A stretch of DNA of 64,000 bases from CAWAWP01 sp963841205 (GCA_963841205.1 CAWJCH010000015.1:1-64000); one strand, 5' to 3'; positions 19,477 through 30,100 are shown, counted from the stretch's first letter. The notes: generated from the letters alone by a model not told the origin. Numbers and translations are program-made.

Positions 19477-20241
19477 GTGCAGCGATCGCCAACACTCGTC
19501 GAACGCTTCCTCGCCGAAGCCCTCGGCACCTTCCTGCTGACGTTCATCGGCGCTGGGGCCGCCGCGGAGCTAGGCCAGCAGCTGCATGCCACCAATTCGC
19601 CCTTTACCGACGCGAACTTCCTGCTGGTGGCCTTAGCGCACGGCTTCGCGCTCTTCATCGCCGTCATCATCGTCGGCAAGATCTCCGGCGCGCATGTCAA
19701 TCCCGCCGTCACGGTCGGCCTCGCCAGCATCGGGCGCCTGCCCTGGGCCGACGCGCCGGCATACCTCGTCGGCCAGTTTGTCGGCGCCGTGGTCGCCGCG
19801 CTCGGCATCCTCGTCGTCTACGGCAAGAACGCCGCAACCATCGGCAAGCTCGGCGCACCCTCGCTCGCCTTCGGGACGAGTACGTTCCAAGGTATGTGTA
19901 TCGAGGCGATCGGCGCCTTCATCCTGGTGCTCGCCGTCGTCGGCGCCGCGGTGGACAATCGAGCTCCGGCGGGCTGGGCCGGCCTCACCATCGGCTTCGC
20001 GCTCGCCGCCATCATCATGGTGATCGGTCCGGCGACCGGCGCGGCGGTCAACCCGGCGCGCGCCTTCGGCCCAGACTTGATCAACATCTTCTTCGGCGTG
20101 AAGGTGGACTGGGGCACATACGTCCTCAGCTACCTCATCGGCCCGCTCATCGGTGGCGTCGCCGCTGCCTTCCTCTATGGCTTCATCGCCCGCCTGCCGC
20201 GCGCCTCCTCGACGAGCCGGTTGGCGACCCGCCGCCGCTAG
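19477..20241 (+). CDS. MIP/aquaporin-family channel (copy 1)
   Basis: A membrane channel of about 254 residues with six spans and two half-helices. The two NPA boxes are HVNPAVTVG (about residue 75) and AVNPARAFGPD (about residue 192). The Arg after the second NPA is the selectivity-filter residue. It would pass water or small neutral solutes through the cytoplasmic membrane. GTG 19477 is chosen because GAGAGGAG lies upstream, while an earlier in-frame GTG at 19441 lacks a site. A second MIP gene follows 92 bp downstream in the same direction. Confidence 0.92.
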   Translation: MQRSPTLVERFLAEALGTFLLTFIGAGAAAELGQQLHATNSPFTDANFLLVALAHGFALFIAVIIVGKISGAHVNPAVTVGLASIGRLPWADAPAYLVGQFVGAVVAALGILVVYGKNAATIGKLGAPSLAFGTSTFQGMCIEAIGAFILVLAVVGAAVDNRAPAGWAGLTIGFALAAIIMVIGPATGAAVNPARAFGPDLINIFFGVKVDWGTYVLSYLIGPLIGGVAAAFLYGFIARLPRASSTSRLATRRR

Positions 20242-20333
20242 CTCGCTGCCACGCCGACATCGCTGGCACACGCCGTGCTCCATAATCTTCGCTTAACGTA
20301 CTCTTAACGAGTGACGAGCAAGGAGTATGACAC

Positions 20334-21188
20334 GTGATGGCAAAGCGACCGGCCGCTCATCGGCGACTGACCTCCGCGGATGGTTCCCCGCCCACGGATG
20401 GCGCCAGCGCCCAACCGACCAGCAGGCTGCCGTATCTGCGACCGATGCAGCGCTACGTCGGCGAGTACCTCGGCACCTTTCTGTTGGTACTCTTCCACGC
20501 GGGTGCGGCGGCCTCGCTCCGCCTCTTCGCGGCAAGCTCTCACCTGCCGAAGACGGCGCCCGACGTGGCGTTTCTCGCGCTGGCCGACGGCTTCTCCCTC
20601 TTCATCATCATCATGATCGTGGGGAAAATCTCCGGCGTGTTGGTCAATCCCGCCGTGACGCTGGGGCTGGCGTCCGCCGGGCGCTTCCCGCGGGAGGAGA
20701 TCGCGCCGTATCTGGTTGCGCAACTCTTCGGGGCCGTGGCAGGCGCGTTGGGGGTGCTGCTGGTCTTCGGCGGGGCGAGCGCCTCCGTCGATCACGTCGG
20801 GGCGGTTGCCCTCTCGCCGAGCGCCAGTATGCTGCAAGGCGCGGCGGTGGAGGGCTTCGGCGCTTTCTTTCTCGTCCTCACCATCATGGCCACCGCGGAG
20901 GACCCGCGGGCGCCGAGCGGCTGGGCGGCGATCTCCATCGGCCTCGCGCTCGCCGCCATCGTCCTCCTGATCGAGCCAGTCACCGGCGGCGCGGTCAATC
21001 CCGCGCGCGCCTTCGGCCCCGACCTCGTCGCTGCGCTCTCGGGCGTCCGCGTCAGTTGGGCCGATTACCTCGTGGTATACCTGGTCGGCCCCGTCATCGG
21101 CGCCGTGGCGGCCGCCAACCTCTATCGTGTGCTCTCCGACGAGCCAGACCGCACGCCAGGCCCCGAGCCGGGTGACGCTCGGAGATGA
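20334..21188 (+). CDS. MIP/aquaporin-family channel (copy 2)
   Basis: A second channel of 284 residues, clearly paralogous to the one before it. The two NPA boxes are VLVNPAVTLG and AVNPARAFGPD, and the surrounding spans (FIIIMIVGKISG, AAISIGLALAAIVLLIEPVTGG) align with copy 1. It has a longer polar N-terminus of about 38 residues. AAGGAG at 20320-20325 is followed by GTG (20334) and ATG (20337), and either may be used. Its C-terminal tail is directly followed by the left end of a TnpB element. Confidence 0.92.
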   Translation: MMAKRPAAHRRLTSADGSPPTDGASAQPTSRLPYLRPMQRYVGEYLGTFLLVLFHAGAAASLRLFAASSHLPKTAPDVAFLALADGFSLFIIIMIVGKISGVLVNPAVTLGLASAGRFPREEIAPYLVAQLFGAVAGALGVLLVFGGASASVDHVGAVALSPSASMLQGAAVEGFGAFFLVLTIMATAEDPRAPSGWAAISIGLALAAIVLLIEPVTGGAVNPARAFGPDLVAALSGVRVSWADYLVVYLVGPVIGAVAAANLYRVLSDEPDRTPGPEPGDARR

Positions 21189-21320
21189 GTCGCTGGCCGC
21201 CCTGGCAAAAAACAGGGCTGAGGCCCCTGTCTTTAGGCATAGAGATGAAAACCCTGTCGCCCGTGAACGACGAGTGGTCATGGTTTCCGGTTTTGTATCA
21301 GCCAGGCAGAATAGAGCGAC

Positions 21321-22505
21321 ATGGGACCGCAGAGCATTCGCAAGGCCTACAAGTACAAGCTGAAGCCCACTACCGAACAAGAGCGGGCGCTTGATCGTGC
21401 CCTCATGCTCTGTCGCCACGTCTACAACGCCGCCATCGAGGAACGCCGCGAAGCCTGGCAGAGGTGCGGTATATTTGTTGGCTACTACCAGCAAAAGGCC
21501 GAGTTGCCCGGCATCAAAGCCGGGTTGCCAGAGTACAGCGAGGTCAACAGTCAGGTCTTGCAAGACGTGGTGCAGCGGGTAGACCGCGCGTTCCAAGCCT
21601 TCTTCCGGCGCGCCAGGGCGGGTGAGACGCCTGGCTATCCTCGGTTTCACGGACGCAATCGCTACAACTCGTTCACCTATCCACAGGTGGGCGAGCACGG
21701 CGGCGCGCGGCTGGACAATGGCTTCCTGGTCCTGTCAAAAATCGGGCTCGTGGCGGTGCGTTGGAGTCGCCCGCTGGAGGGCACCCCCAAGACGGTCACC
21801 ATCTCGCGCGAGGCGGACGGATGGTATGCCTGCTGCTCTTGCGCCGAGGTGCCCATGCAGCCGCTCCCGCCTACCGGGCGGGAGACGGGCATTGACGTGG
21901 GCCTCAAGGTGTTTCTCACCACCGCCGACGGGGGTGTCGTTGAGAATCCGCGTCATTACCGACGAGGTGAGAAGAAGCTTGCGAAGGCGCAGCGTCGGGT
22001 GAGCCGTCGCAAGAAGGGGAGCAAGCGCCGCAGGAAAGCGGTGGGCCAGCTCCAGCGAGCGCATCAGACGGTGAAGCGGCAACGCGCCGACTTCCACCAC
22101 AAGACGGCGTCAGTCTTGGTCCGCCAGTACGACACCAACTATCACGAGGCCATTCAACCCGCCAACCTTAGTCGCCGCCCGGCGCCTGTACCCGGCGGGA
22201 ACGGCGGCTATCTTCAGAACGGAGCCCGCCGCAAAGCGGGTCTGAACAAAAGCATGCACGACGCCGGATGGGGCCACTTCCTGTCCATCCTCGCCTGCAA
22301 GGCAGAATGGGCCGGCAAGCGAGTGGAAACGGTCCCTCCACCCTACACCTCGCAGGACTGTAGCGGCTGTGGCGAGCGTGTGCCGAAGAGTTTGAGCGTG
22401 CGCACCCATATCTGCACGTCCTGTGGCCTCGTCCTCGATCGAGATGAGAACGCGGCGCGAAATATCCAATGGGCTGGGCAGGCCCTTCGGGGAGTCGTGG
22501 CGTAG
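21321..22505 (+). CDS. tnpB: TnpB RNA-guided nuclease, full length
   Basis: 394 residues with all expected parts. The N-terminal segment is RKAYKYKLKPTTEQERALDR, followed by a helical domain. The split RuvC core has Asp192 in GIDVGLKVF, Glu276 in YHEAIQPANL and Asp375 in LDRDENAARN. A CxxC...CxxC zinc ribbon (Cys347, 350, 365, 368) lies between the last two. The second motif reads HEAI where most relatives have VEDL; the Glu is kept. It cuts DNA next to a short TAM, guided by the element-derived RNA, and helps keep element copies. The frame is intact and the start follows a weak AG-rich site. Confidence 0.95.
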   Translation: MGPQSIRKAYKYKLKPTTEQERALDRALMLCRHVYNAAIEERREAWQRCGIFVGYYQQKAELPGIKAGLPEYSEVNSQVLQDVVQRVDRAFQAFFRRARAGETPGYPRFHGRNRYNSFTYPQVGEHGGARLDNGFLVLSKIGLVAVRWSRPLEGTPKTVTISREADGWYACCSCAEVPMQPLPPTGRETGIDVGLKVFLTTADGGVVENPRHYRRGEKKLAKAQRRVSRRKKGSKRRRKAVGQLQRAHQTVKRQRADFHHKTASVLVRQYDTNYHEAIQPANLSRRPAPVPGGNGGYLQNGARRKAGLNKSMHDAGWGHFLSILACKAEWAGKRVETVPPPYTSQDCSGCGERVPKSLSVRTHICTSCGLVLDRDENAARNIQWAGQALRGVVA

Positions 22506-22555
22506 GCCGCGGCAGTGAACCGAGCATCCCCCGGCTTCAGCCGAGGGGAGTGTCA
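22400..22555 (+). ncRNA. Probable omega RNA scaffold of the TnpB element
   Basis: In IS605-type elements the guide RNA is processed from the 3' end of the tnpB transcript and the right end. Here the right-end hairpin at about 22528-22548 and the upstream GC-rich stretch fit this. The equivalent stretch of the first TnpB (about 270-378) is similar. The 5' border is a guess. Confidence 0.5.
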
Positions 22556-22960
22556 ACTGCGCAGTGACCGCGCCAGGGTACCGAACGACGCCGAGCCTTT
22601 CTTCGCCCCACGCCCCCCGGCGGCCAATCGCGCGACCCAGAACGCCATGAAGCCGACCGTGGTGAGCGCGGCGAGCGCGATCCGCGTCGCGTCGGGCACC
22701 GGTTGCACCGTCACGCCGTCCTCGCGTATGACGATCACCGCCACCGGCCGGCCGCGCCCGCCGCCGCCGCCGCCAAATCCTTCACCATCATCCGATTGCT
22801 CCGCGTTCGCTCGCGCACTGGTGCCGCGACCGCCGCCGAGACCCATCCCAACCATCACCTCCGCGCACGGCACTACCGTCGTCGAGCCCTTCTCGACCGG
22901 ACGCCCGAAGACGGCGTCCGACCGCAACGAGCCAAGCGCCTGATTCAGCGTCCGCTCCAA
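22553..22960 (-). CDS. GerW (YtfJ)-family spore/sporulation-associated protein
   Basis: 135 residues with the typical GerW layout: VFGRPVEKGSTTVVPCAEVMVGMGLGGG, a Gly-rich stretch, then GRPVAVIVIREDGVTVQPV and a C-terminal membrane span (IALAALTTVGFMAFWVARL) with a basic tail. In Bacillus the relative affects spore lysozyme response, while in non-sporulating phyla its role is unknown. The stop codon TGA is formed by the terminal TGTCA of the TnpB element, so the original C-terminus may have been slightly altered by the insertion. Confidence 0.85.
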   Translation of the reverse strand: MERTLNQALGSLRSDAVFGRPVEKGSTTVVPCAEVMVGMGLGGGRGTSARANAEQSDDGEGFGGGGGGRGRPVAVIVIREDGVTVQPVPDATRIALAALTTVGFMAFWVARLAAGGRGAKKGSASFGTLARSLRS

Positions 22961-23033
22961 CGTCTCGGCGGGTGATGCCGTGCGGCGATCCTGCGTTCCC
23001 GCGTTCGTGATGCCTGTCAGTGCTGGTCATGCC

Positions 23034-23330
23034 TCACCTCTCGTTCGTTCTCAGTGTCCGCGAGCGCCGCGATGCGGCCACCGCGAACGCGCACCCGACC
23101 GCCACCATCGCGACGACCGCGAGGCGCGAGGTGTCGCGGATCGGCACGCGGCGCAGCTCGTCGCCCTCGCGCACCTCCATCGCGACGGGCCGATGCCACT
23201 CCCACGCGCCACCGGGCCAGCGCACGCGGACGACCCGCGCGATGGGCCGGATCGTGCGTCCATGCAGGGTCATCGGCGCCGCGCGCCGCTCTTCACCGCG
23301 CAGCGGCGACAGCGCCGAGAGGTTTCCCAT
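23034..23330 (-). CDS. Hypothetical single-span protein next to gerW
   Basis: 98 residues, not recognised. A polar N-terminal part with beta-like alternation (VVRVRWPGGAWEWHRPVAMEV) is followed by one membrane span near the C-terminus (LAVVAMVAVGCAFAVAA) and a basic end. Topology is similar to the GerW-like neighbour 73 bp downstream, so the two may form a small operon. Coding is supported by composition only. Confidence 0.5.
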   Translation of the reverse strand: MGNLSALSPLRGEERRAAPMTLHGRTIRPIARVVRVRWPGGAWEWHRPVAMEVREGDELRRVPIRDTSRLAVVAMVAVGCAFAVAASRRSRTLRTNER

Positions 23331-23539
23331 GTTTCGCCTCGCCTTCGTCTCGTGCTAGCATGTGTGTCGAGTGCGCGTACACCGTGCATATGTGCCCGCA
23401 TGGATCGCGCCAACACGTGATACGTTGCTGCAAGAGCACGGTTGGCGTATTTCGTAGGTCGTGTAGCGCTTGTGAGCCGCCGTGACCGTAGGGCCCAGCA
23501 GCCCATTTCGAGCGACCGACCATGAAGAGGAGGTGTACG

Positions 23540-25768
23540 ATGCCGAGCGAAATCAAGGTATCCCCGCCGGGATTGACGATCAGCCAGGGCCGCACCTTCA
23601 TGGTGACGGGCCAGCGCGGCGAGATCGAACCGTTCACCGATGGCGGCATTTTCTCCATCGATACGCGCTTCGTCAGCACGTACAGGGTCTTCGTCAATCG
23701 CGAGCCGTGGCAGCTTGTCAACTCTGGCCAGATCAGCTTCTACGCCGCGCGCATCCATCTCACCAATCCGCCGATCCACACCGTCGAGGCCGACATCCCC
23801 GCCAACACGCTCAGCCTCACCATCGAGCGCACCGTCGGCGAGGGCATCCATGAGGACTTCGACCTCACCAACTACAGCGGCAAGCCGATCCTCGTGGTGC
23901 TCGAGTTGGAGCTCCATTCGGACTTCGCCGATATCTTCGAGGTGCGCACCAAGCGCCTGGTGCAGCGTGGCAAACTGCGCACGGTCTGGAACGAGGAGCG
24001 GCGCGAGTTGCGCACGGCGTACACGGACCAGGACTTCCACCGCGCCGTGGTGTACCGGTTGCAAAACTGCGAAGAGACGCCCGTGGGCTACGCCAATGGA
24101 AAACTCTTCCTCGACGTGCAGCTCGCCGGGTCAGGAATGGCACACCTGCGGCGATATCGCGCTGGAGCATGGCCAGTACGTCAAGGAGTCCGTCTACGGT
24201 CACCGACAAGCGTCACAGCCCTCCTCGTCGACTGGCGCCACGGCCCGGTCGCGCGAGGAGCCGGTCAGCGACTTCGACGAGCGGCAGGCCCGATGGCTGG
24301 CGCGCTGCACCGAGGTGCTGACGCCGAATGAGCATGTCTATCGCATGTACCACCAGGCGGTCGAGGACATGGGCGCGCTGCGCATCTACGATCTCGACGT
24401 TTCAGATGAGGCGTGGGTGCCTGCCGCAGGCGTGCCCTGGTTCGTGACGCTCTTCGGGCGCGATAGCCTGATTGTCTCGCTGCAGAATATGTCGGTCGCG
24501 CCGGGGTTCGCCGCGGGTGCGCTCGTACGGCTGGCGGAGTATCAGGCGACGAAGCGCGACGACTGGCGCGACGCGCAGCCCGGCAAGATCCTCCACGAGA
24601 TCCGCTTCGGCGAGCTGGCGCACTTCCACAGCATCCCGTTCACGCCGTACTACGGCACCGCCGACGCCACGCTGCTCTACCTGATCGTGCTCTCCGAGCA
24701 CTATCACTGGACCGGCGACCTCGACCAATTGCAGGGGAGTGGAAGTTGGCGGAGGCTGTGCCTGCAATGGATCGACCAGTATGGAGACCTCGATGGCGAC
24801 GGCTTCCAGGAATACAAGACATTCTCGTCGCTCGGTTACGAGAATCTCGGCTGGAAAGACTCGCCCGAAGCGGTCGTCTATGCCGACGGCAGCGCAGGTC
24901 AAGCAGCCCAAGGGCCTCTGCGAGCTGCAAGGCTACGTCTACGACGCGAAGCTGCGCATGGCCGAGCTCTACGCCATCATGGGCGATCCCGAGCAGGGAG
25001 CCATGCTCCTCAGCAGGCGCAGGCGCTGAAGACCGCCTTCAATGAGGCGTTCTGGATGCAGGATGAGGGCTGCTTCGCCTACGGACTGGACCGCGAGAAG
25101 CGGCAGATCAGCTCGGTCGCCTCGAACGCGGGCCACTGCCTCTGGAGCGGCATCGCCGACAACGACAAGGCGCGGCGCACGGCGACCCGCCTGCTCGCCG
25201 ACGACATGTGGAGTGGCTGGGGCATCCGTACGATCTCCAGCCGCAACCCCGCTTACAATCCACTCTCGTATCACCTTGGCTCGGTCTGGCCGCACGATAA
25301 CGGCATCATTGCCGCCGGCCTCAAGCGCTATGGGCTAGCGAACGAGGCCAACACGTCATCCGTGGGATCTTCGACGCGGCGCGCAGGCTTCGACGGCGTA
25401 CCGGTTACCGGAGGTCTTTGCGGGATTCGTACGCGATGGGCAAGCGGACCGACTTCCCCGCGATCTATCCTGCGGGCGCCAACGTGCCGCAGGCGTGGGC
25501 ATCTGGGGCGATCTTCCAGTTGTTGCAGACGATATTCGGTCTGCGCGCCGACGCGCCGCACGCGCATCTCTACGTCGCACCATCGCTGCCACACTGGCTG
25601 CCCGACATCACGCTCGAAGGTTTGCGGGTCGGCGACTGCAGCCTCGATCTGCGCTTTTGGCGCGAGGGCGACCGCTCGCGCTGGGAGGTATTGGCGGCGC
25701 GACAAACGGGCGGCTCTTCGCAGCCAAGTATCGCCGTTCTCGACGACCCAGAGTGCGCGACGAGCTAG
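23540..25768 (+). pseudogene. Amylo-alpha-1,6-glucosidase / glycogen-debranching enzyme, about four frameshifts
   Basis: Across frames this is a protein of about 740 residues. The N-terminal GDE_N_bis-type domain (GRTFMVTGQRGEIEP ... GGIFSIDTRFVS) is followed by an (alpha/alpha)6 barrel glycosidase (amylo-alpha-1,6-glucosidase family). Barrel markers are WFVTLFGRDSLI, YYGTADATLLYL, YKTFSSLGYENLGWKDS and VWPHDNGIIAAGLKRYG. Frame changes lie near 24126, 24897, 25010 and 25350-25400, each apparently one base. AGGAGGTG at 23528-23535 supports the start at 23540. It would trim branched alpha-glucans or related sugars in the cytoplasm. Whether it is really broken is doubtful given the even conservation. 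Confidence 0.82.
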
Positions 25769-25783
25769 CCGTCCACAGCCGCG

Positions 25784-25987
25784 CTACTTGCCGAGCATCA
25801 CCTCGGTGGACTTGATCACCGCCGTGACGGCGTCGCCCTCGTGGAGCCCCAATCGCTCCACCGAGCCGCGCGTGATCACGGAAACAATCTCCTGCCCGCC
25901 GACGTCCACCGTCACCTCGGCCATCAAGCCATCCGTCTTGATCTCCGTGATCGTCCCGCGAAGCTGATTGCGTGCGCTGACTTCCAT
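25784..25987 (-). CDS. Molybdenum-pterin-binding (Mop/TOBE) protein
   Basis: 67 residues forming one TOBE/Mop domain: SARNQLRGTITEIKTDGLMAEV, then EIVSVITRGSVERLGLHEGD and AVIKSTEVMLGK. Such small proteins bind molybdate or tungstate and buffer it in the cytoplasm. AGGAGG lies before the ATG at 25987. It stands alone, without modABC genes nearby. Confidence 0.9.
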   Translation of the reverse strand: MEVSARNQLRGTITEIKTDGLMAEVTVDVGGQEIVSVITRGSVERLGLHEGDAVTAVIKSTEVMLGK

Positions 25988-26156
25988 CCAATGCCTCCTC
26001 ACGCGAGCGTAGACAGCATGCGTGGTCCGTCCCGCGCCATGTCCCCGGTTCAGACATATCGTACCAATCGTACCAAATTCGCACAGGTACTCGTCGCCCA
26101 CGGAGCGGACTGCAGTCCGCGTCCCCGTACGCTAGCACTCCAGGGCCGCGATCCCA

Positions 26157-27074
26157 CTACTTGCCTCGGCGCTTGCCGCGTGCGAGGACGACGACGGCGG
26201 CGAGGATCAGCGCGCCACCGGCGAGCTGCAGCGGCTGGATCGTCTCGCTGAGGATCAGCGCCGCGAGGATCACCGTGACCGCCGGCTCAAGGGTCGAGAG
26301 CGTCGAGGCATCGGTTGGGCCGACGAGTGTCAGTCCGACGAAGAACGTCAGCGTACCGACCACGGTCGAGATGAGGGAAAGGCCGAGGACCGAGAGCCAG
26401 CCCAGCGCCGTCTGCGGGAGGGCGAAGCCATGCAATCCGGCCAGCACACAATAGACCAGCGCCGCCGCCAACGTGATCACCGTGGAGGAGGAGAGCACGC
26501 CAGCATGGGGCGTCACGCGGCTGCTGATCAGGATGTAGACGGCGTAGATGCAGGCGGTGGCCACGCCGAGCGCGATTCCGAGCGGTTTATCGCCGGTGGC
26601 GGGTCCAATGGTCAGCGCCGTGCCCACCAGCGCGACGAGAAGGGCGCCGAGCTTCAGCGGCGTGAGCCGGTCGCGCAGGATCAACACGGCCAGCACAGTG
26701 ACGATCGCGGGGTAGAGGTAGAGCAGCAGCGAGACGAGCGCGGCGGGGATCAGCGTCAGCGCGATGAAGTAGGTCAGCCCCTGGCCGGCGCGCCCGATGG
26801 CGCCGAGCAACGCCAGCTGAACCACCACCCACCTGCGCGGCAGCGGCGCCCGGCGCGCCGCCTGGAAACCGACGAGGCCGAGCGCGGCGATTCCGAACCG
26901 CAACGCCAGGGTGGTGTACGCATCCGCGCCAGCGGCGAAGGCGAGGCGTGCGAAGATCGGCGTCGCCCCGAAACAGCAAGCCGAGATGAGGATCATCACC
27001 AGGCCGAGCCAGCGGCGCGGTGCTGCAGCGGCGGTCGAGCCGACGGCGGTGTCGGTGGAGGTTGCAGGAGTCAT
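26157..27074 (-). CDS. EamA/DMT-family membrane transporter
   Basis: 305 residues with ten membrane spans arranged as two EamA repeats. The first repeat starts at MILISACCFGATPIFARLAF and ends with PAIVTVLAVLILRDRLTPLKLGA. The second ends with LSTLEPAVTVILAALILSETIQPLQLAGGALI. The conserved Glu/Pro pattern before the last span is intact. Members export or import metabolites such as amino acids or nucleosides. The substrate cannot be told from sequence. Confidence 0.92.
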   Translation of the reverse strand: MTPATSTDTAVGSTAAAAPRRWLGLVMILISACCFGATPIFARLAFAAGADAYTTLALRFGIAALGLVGFQAARRAPLPRRWVVVQLALLGAIGRAGQGLTYFIALTLIPAALVSLLLYLYPAIVTVLAVLILRDRLTPLKLGALLVALVGTALTIGPATGDKPLGIALGVATACIYAVYILISSRVTPHAGVLSSSTVITLAAALVYCVLAGLHGFALPQTALGWLSVLGLSLISTVVGTLTFFVGLTLVGPTDASTLSTLEPAVTVILAALILSETIQPLQLAGGALILAAVVVLARGKRRGK

Positions 27075-27113
27075 ACCGTCGAGTATCCCATGGCTGGGAA
27101 GTCCCCGACGAGC

Positions 27114-30100
27114 TCAGCGCTCCTCCACCGGCGCATCCGGGGCGTCTTCTGGCGGCAGCTCGACGCGATCCTGCGTGGCGTCGGCCGCGTCTTCGTCCTC
27201 GGCCATCGCCAGCTCTGGCTCGCCGAGCGGGATCGGTGTCGCCATCGAGGGGATCATGCGGCTCTGCGCCACGCTGCCGCGCAGCATTCCGCGCCATGCG
27301 CCTTCGAGCACGGGACGCAACCTCGTGAGGCGCTGGCGCGCTTCGATGAGGAAGCGACCATAGCTCGTGCCGGGGTTCGCGTCGTCCCACAGGTTCGGCG
27401 CGTCGAGGGCCTGGCCGACCGCGCCCTGCACCTGCTGCAGGAGATCGATGGTCTGGTTGAGCACCACCAGAAGATCGCCCTCCACCAGATCGATGCGCCG
27501 CATCAGCCCGCCGAGTGAGAACCCGCGATGCCAGTTGAGCGCGACGCCGTGGAACGACTCCACGATGCCGGGACTCAGCGGCAGGCCCTGGTCGTATTCG
27601 AGCTGCGCGATGCGCTTACGGTGGGTGCCGATCTCGCGGCGCAACTGCGTCATGCGCTGCGTGAGGAAGTTGAGATTGCGGAGCGGGCGGTCGTCGTCGA
27701 AGGTGAACCAGCTCAACGCCTCGGCCAGCTCTGGTGCGGTGAGGCCATCGAACGCGCCGTTCACCAGCAGTTCGACCAGCACGATCCCCGCAGGATGGAA
27801 GAGCGCGCGGAGCAGCCGTCCCTTCACGCTGAGGTCGTCGTCCTGATCGATGTGGCGCAACGTCCGCAGGATCGCGACGGTTCCCTCAAGCTCGGCCACT
27901 GCCGCGCGACTGAGGAATGCGCCGCGGCGCTGCTGCTGGCGGCGCTGCGCGCGGTTGGTCGGCCCCGTCGGCGCAAGGTCGAACTCGACGTTCTCATTCG
28001 CCTGATAGCCACCACCGCGCCGCTGGAACTCGCGCAAGCTCGCCGCGATCGCCGTGCGCAGCCGCGCCAGATCGTGCGGACGCCAGAGATTGAGCACGGT
28101 GTTGTAGCGCACGGTGAAGGCACTGTCGACGGGTAGCAGCGGCGCGGTCAGCTCGGCGAACGACGGCTCGAAGGCGTCCCACGGCGAGTAGAGCAGCACC
28201 GCCGCGCCCTTGGCGTCCATCCCGCGCCGACCAGCGCGCCCGGTGAGTTGCTGATACTCGTTCGGCGTCATCAGGCGCATCTGCGTGCCGTCGAACTTAC
28301 TCATGCTGCCCAGCACGACGCTCCGCGCCGGCATGTTGATGCCCAACGCCAGGGTGTCGGTGGCGAAGACGGCGCGCAGCTCGCCGCGCTGGAAGAGCGT
28401 CTCGACCATGACCTTCAGGCTGGGCAACAGGCCGGCGTGGTGATAGGCCAGCCCGCGCGGCAGCAGCGCGGCGAGGCGCTGCACCTGATCGAGTTTCTGG
28501 TCGTCCGGCGGCAGGCGGCGCACCCATTCCTGCACCTCGTCCTGCAACCGCGCCCGCTGATCGGGATCGGTGAGCAGGTGGCTCTTGGCGCTCTCCGACG
28601 CCACCTCAACCGCCTTGCGCCCCGGCAGGAAGTAGATGCACGGCAGGAATCCCGCTTCGCGGAGTGCGGTCAGCACCTCGCCCGGCTCCGGCGCCTGCCG
28701 CTCGATCGGAGCCGCATTCGCTGTCTGGGACGATCCCGCCTCCCCCGCCGAGGGTGCACTTGCTGGCGAGGTGGCGGGAGTGCCTTGCGAGGTGAAAACC
28801 GTACGCGTGGGCGGCTCGTCCTCGTCGTCGCGCGCGCCGTAGCGACGCATCCGCGCCCGCATCCGCGCCGCCTTGATCTCACCACCGACGTTGGGAAAGC
28901 GCTCGACGCGATTGCCCTCGGCGTCCTGCACCAGATGGAGCGCACCGTCGAGGTAGAAGTAGTGGTCGAGTGGCACAGAGCGCTCGGTGTGGAAGACCAG
29001 CGACGTGGGACCGTGGACGTGCTCGATCCAGCGGCGCAACTCGTCGGCGTTGCTCACCGTCGCCGAGAGGCCGATCAGCGTGACGTGCTTCGGCGAGTGG
29101 ATGATCGCCTCCTCCCAGACGGGTCCGCGCCCCGGATCGCTGAGGTAGTGCAGCTCGTCGAAGATCACGCAGCCGACATCGGAGAGCTCTTCGTCCAGCG
29201 CGGCGCGGCGCGCCAGCTCGGCCACGTCGTCCGCCGCGAGGGCGGCATCGTCCGCGAGGTTGGCCGCGCGCCCGACAAGGGGCCGCAGCAACTCCGTGGC
29301 CTCTTCGTGCGGCTCGCGGCCGGCGGCGCGCAGCCCCTCCAGCAGCATGTTGCGGTAGATCTCGGTGGTCATCACCACGATCGGCGCGCGCGGATTCTCG
29401 ACGATATCGCCGGTGAGAAGGCCGACCTCCTCCGCGCCATAGCGCACGCGGAAATCGCGGAACTTCTGGTTGGAGAGCGCCTTCAGCGGCGCCGTGTAGA
29501 TCGCCCTCCGCCCCGCGCCGCGCGCCTGCCAGATGGCGAATTCGGCCACGACGGTGTTGTGCGTCACGACGAAGCCATCAACTACAAACAATCCGTCGGG
29601 CGCATCAACCGAGATGCATACCATTTCGGCGTCACCGATTGGCTCAACCGATACGATAGAGCGGTTCGGCGCATGCCGCTTCGCACTTTGATATCGCTCG
29701 GCTTTACGTTGCAAGCGGAACGGCTTGATGCCAGACGGCAACGTGATGAGCAGACGATATGCAAGCCGGCGCTTCGTGGGTTTCTGACGAATGCGAGTTC
29801 GACCACCCAGAGATCGGACCAAGAAGGCAACATCCTCCGCTAAACTGAGCGAAGTTGTACTGTATTCAATGTCTCCCTTGATTCCAACGCTGCCATCTGT
29901 GTCGAGCAGACCTTCGAGAAGGGCTAGACGATCCTGTACAGAGGCGAACTTGTAAGCGTTAGGGACGAACTTGTCATACGACCGATGCTCCATGAGTCCG
30001 AGTTCTCGCAGGGAGGCAACAAGTAGGTTTCGTGTCCTTGTTTGGCTACTGACGAGTATCCAATCATATGCTCGACTGGAGGAGCGAATCATGGAGATGT

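Larger units (their letters stand above)
21209..22555 (+). mobile_element. Complete TnpB-only IS605-type element
   Basis: The element runs from a left-end hairpin (CAGGGCTGAGGCCCCTG, starting 21212) through CTTTAGGCATAGAGATGAAAA, the tnpB gene, and a right-end hairpin (CCCCCGGCTTCAGCCGAGGGG, about 22528-22548) to AGTGTCA at 22555. No Y1 transposase (tnpA) accompanies it, as in IS1341-type elements, so it would depend on a TnpA elsewhere for movement. The borders are estimated from shared ends in this window. The omega RNA should cover the 3' part of tnpB and the right end, with its guide starting at 22556. Confidence 0.8.

Noticed and set aside
20304..21698. 464-codon minus-strand frame across the second aquaporin and tnpB
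   Set aside because: Crosses two clear plus-strand genes; shadow frame.
28248..29843. 531-codon plus-strand open frame opposite the HelY helicase
   Set aside because: Antisense shadow of conserved helicase motifs; Arg/His/Val-rich translation with no recognisable fold.
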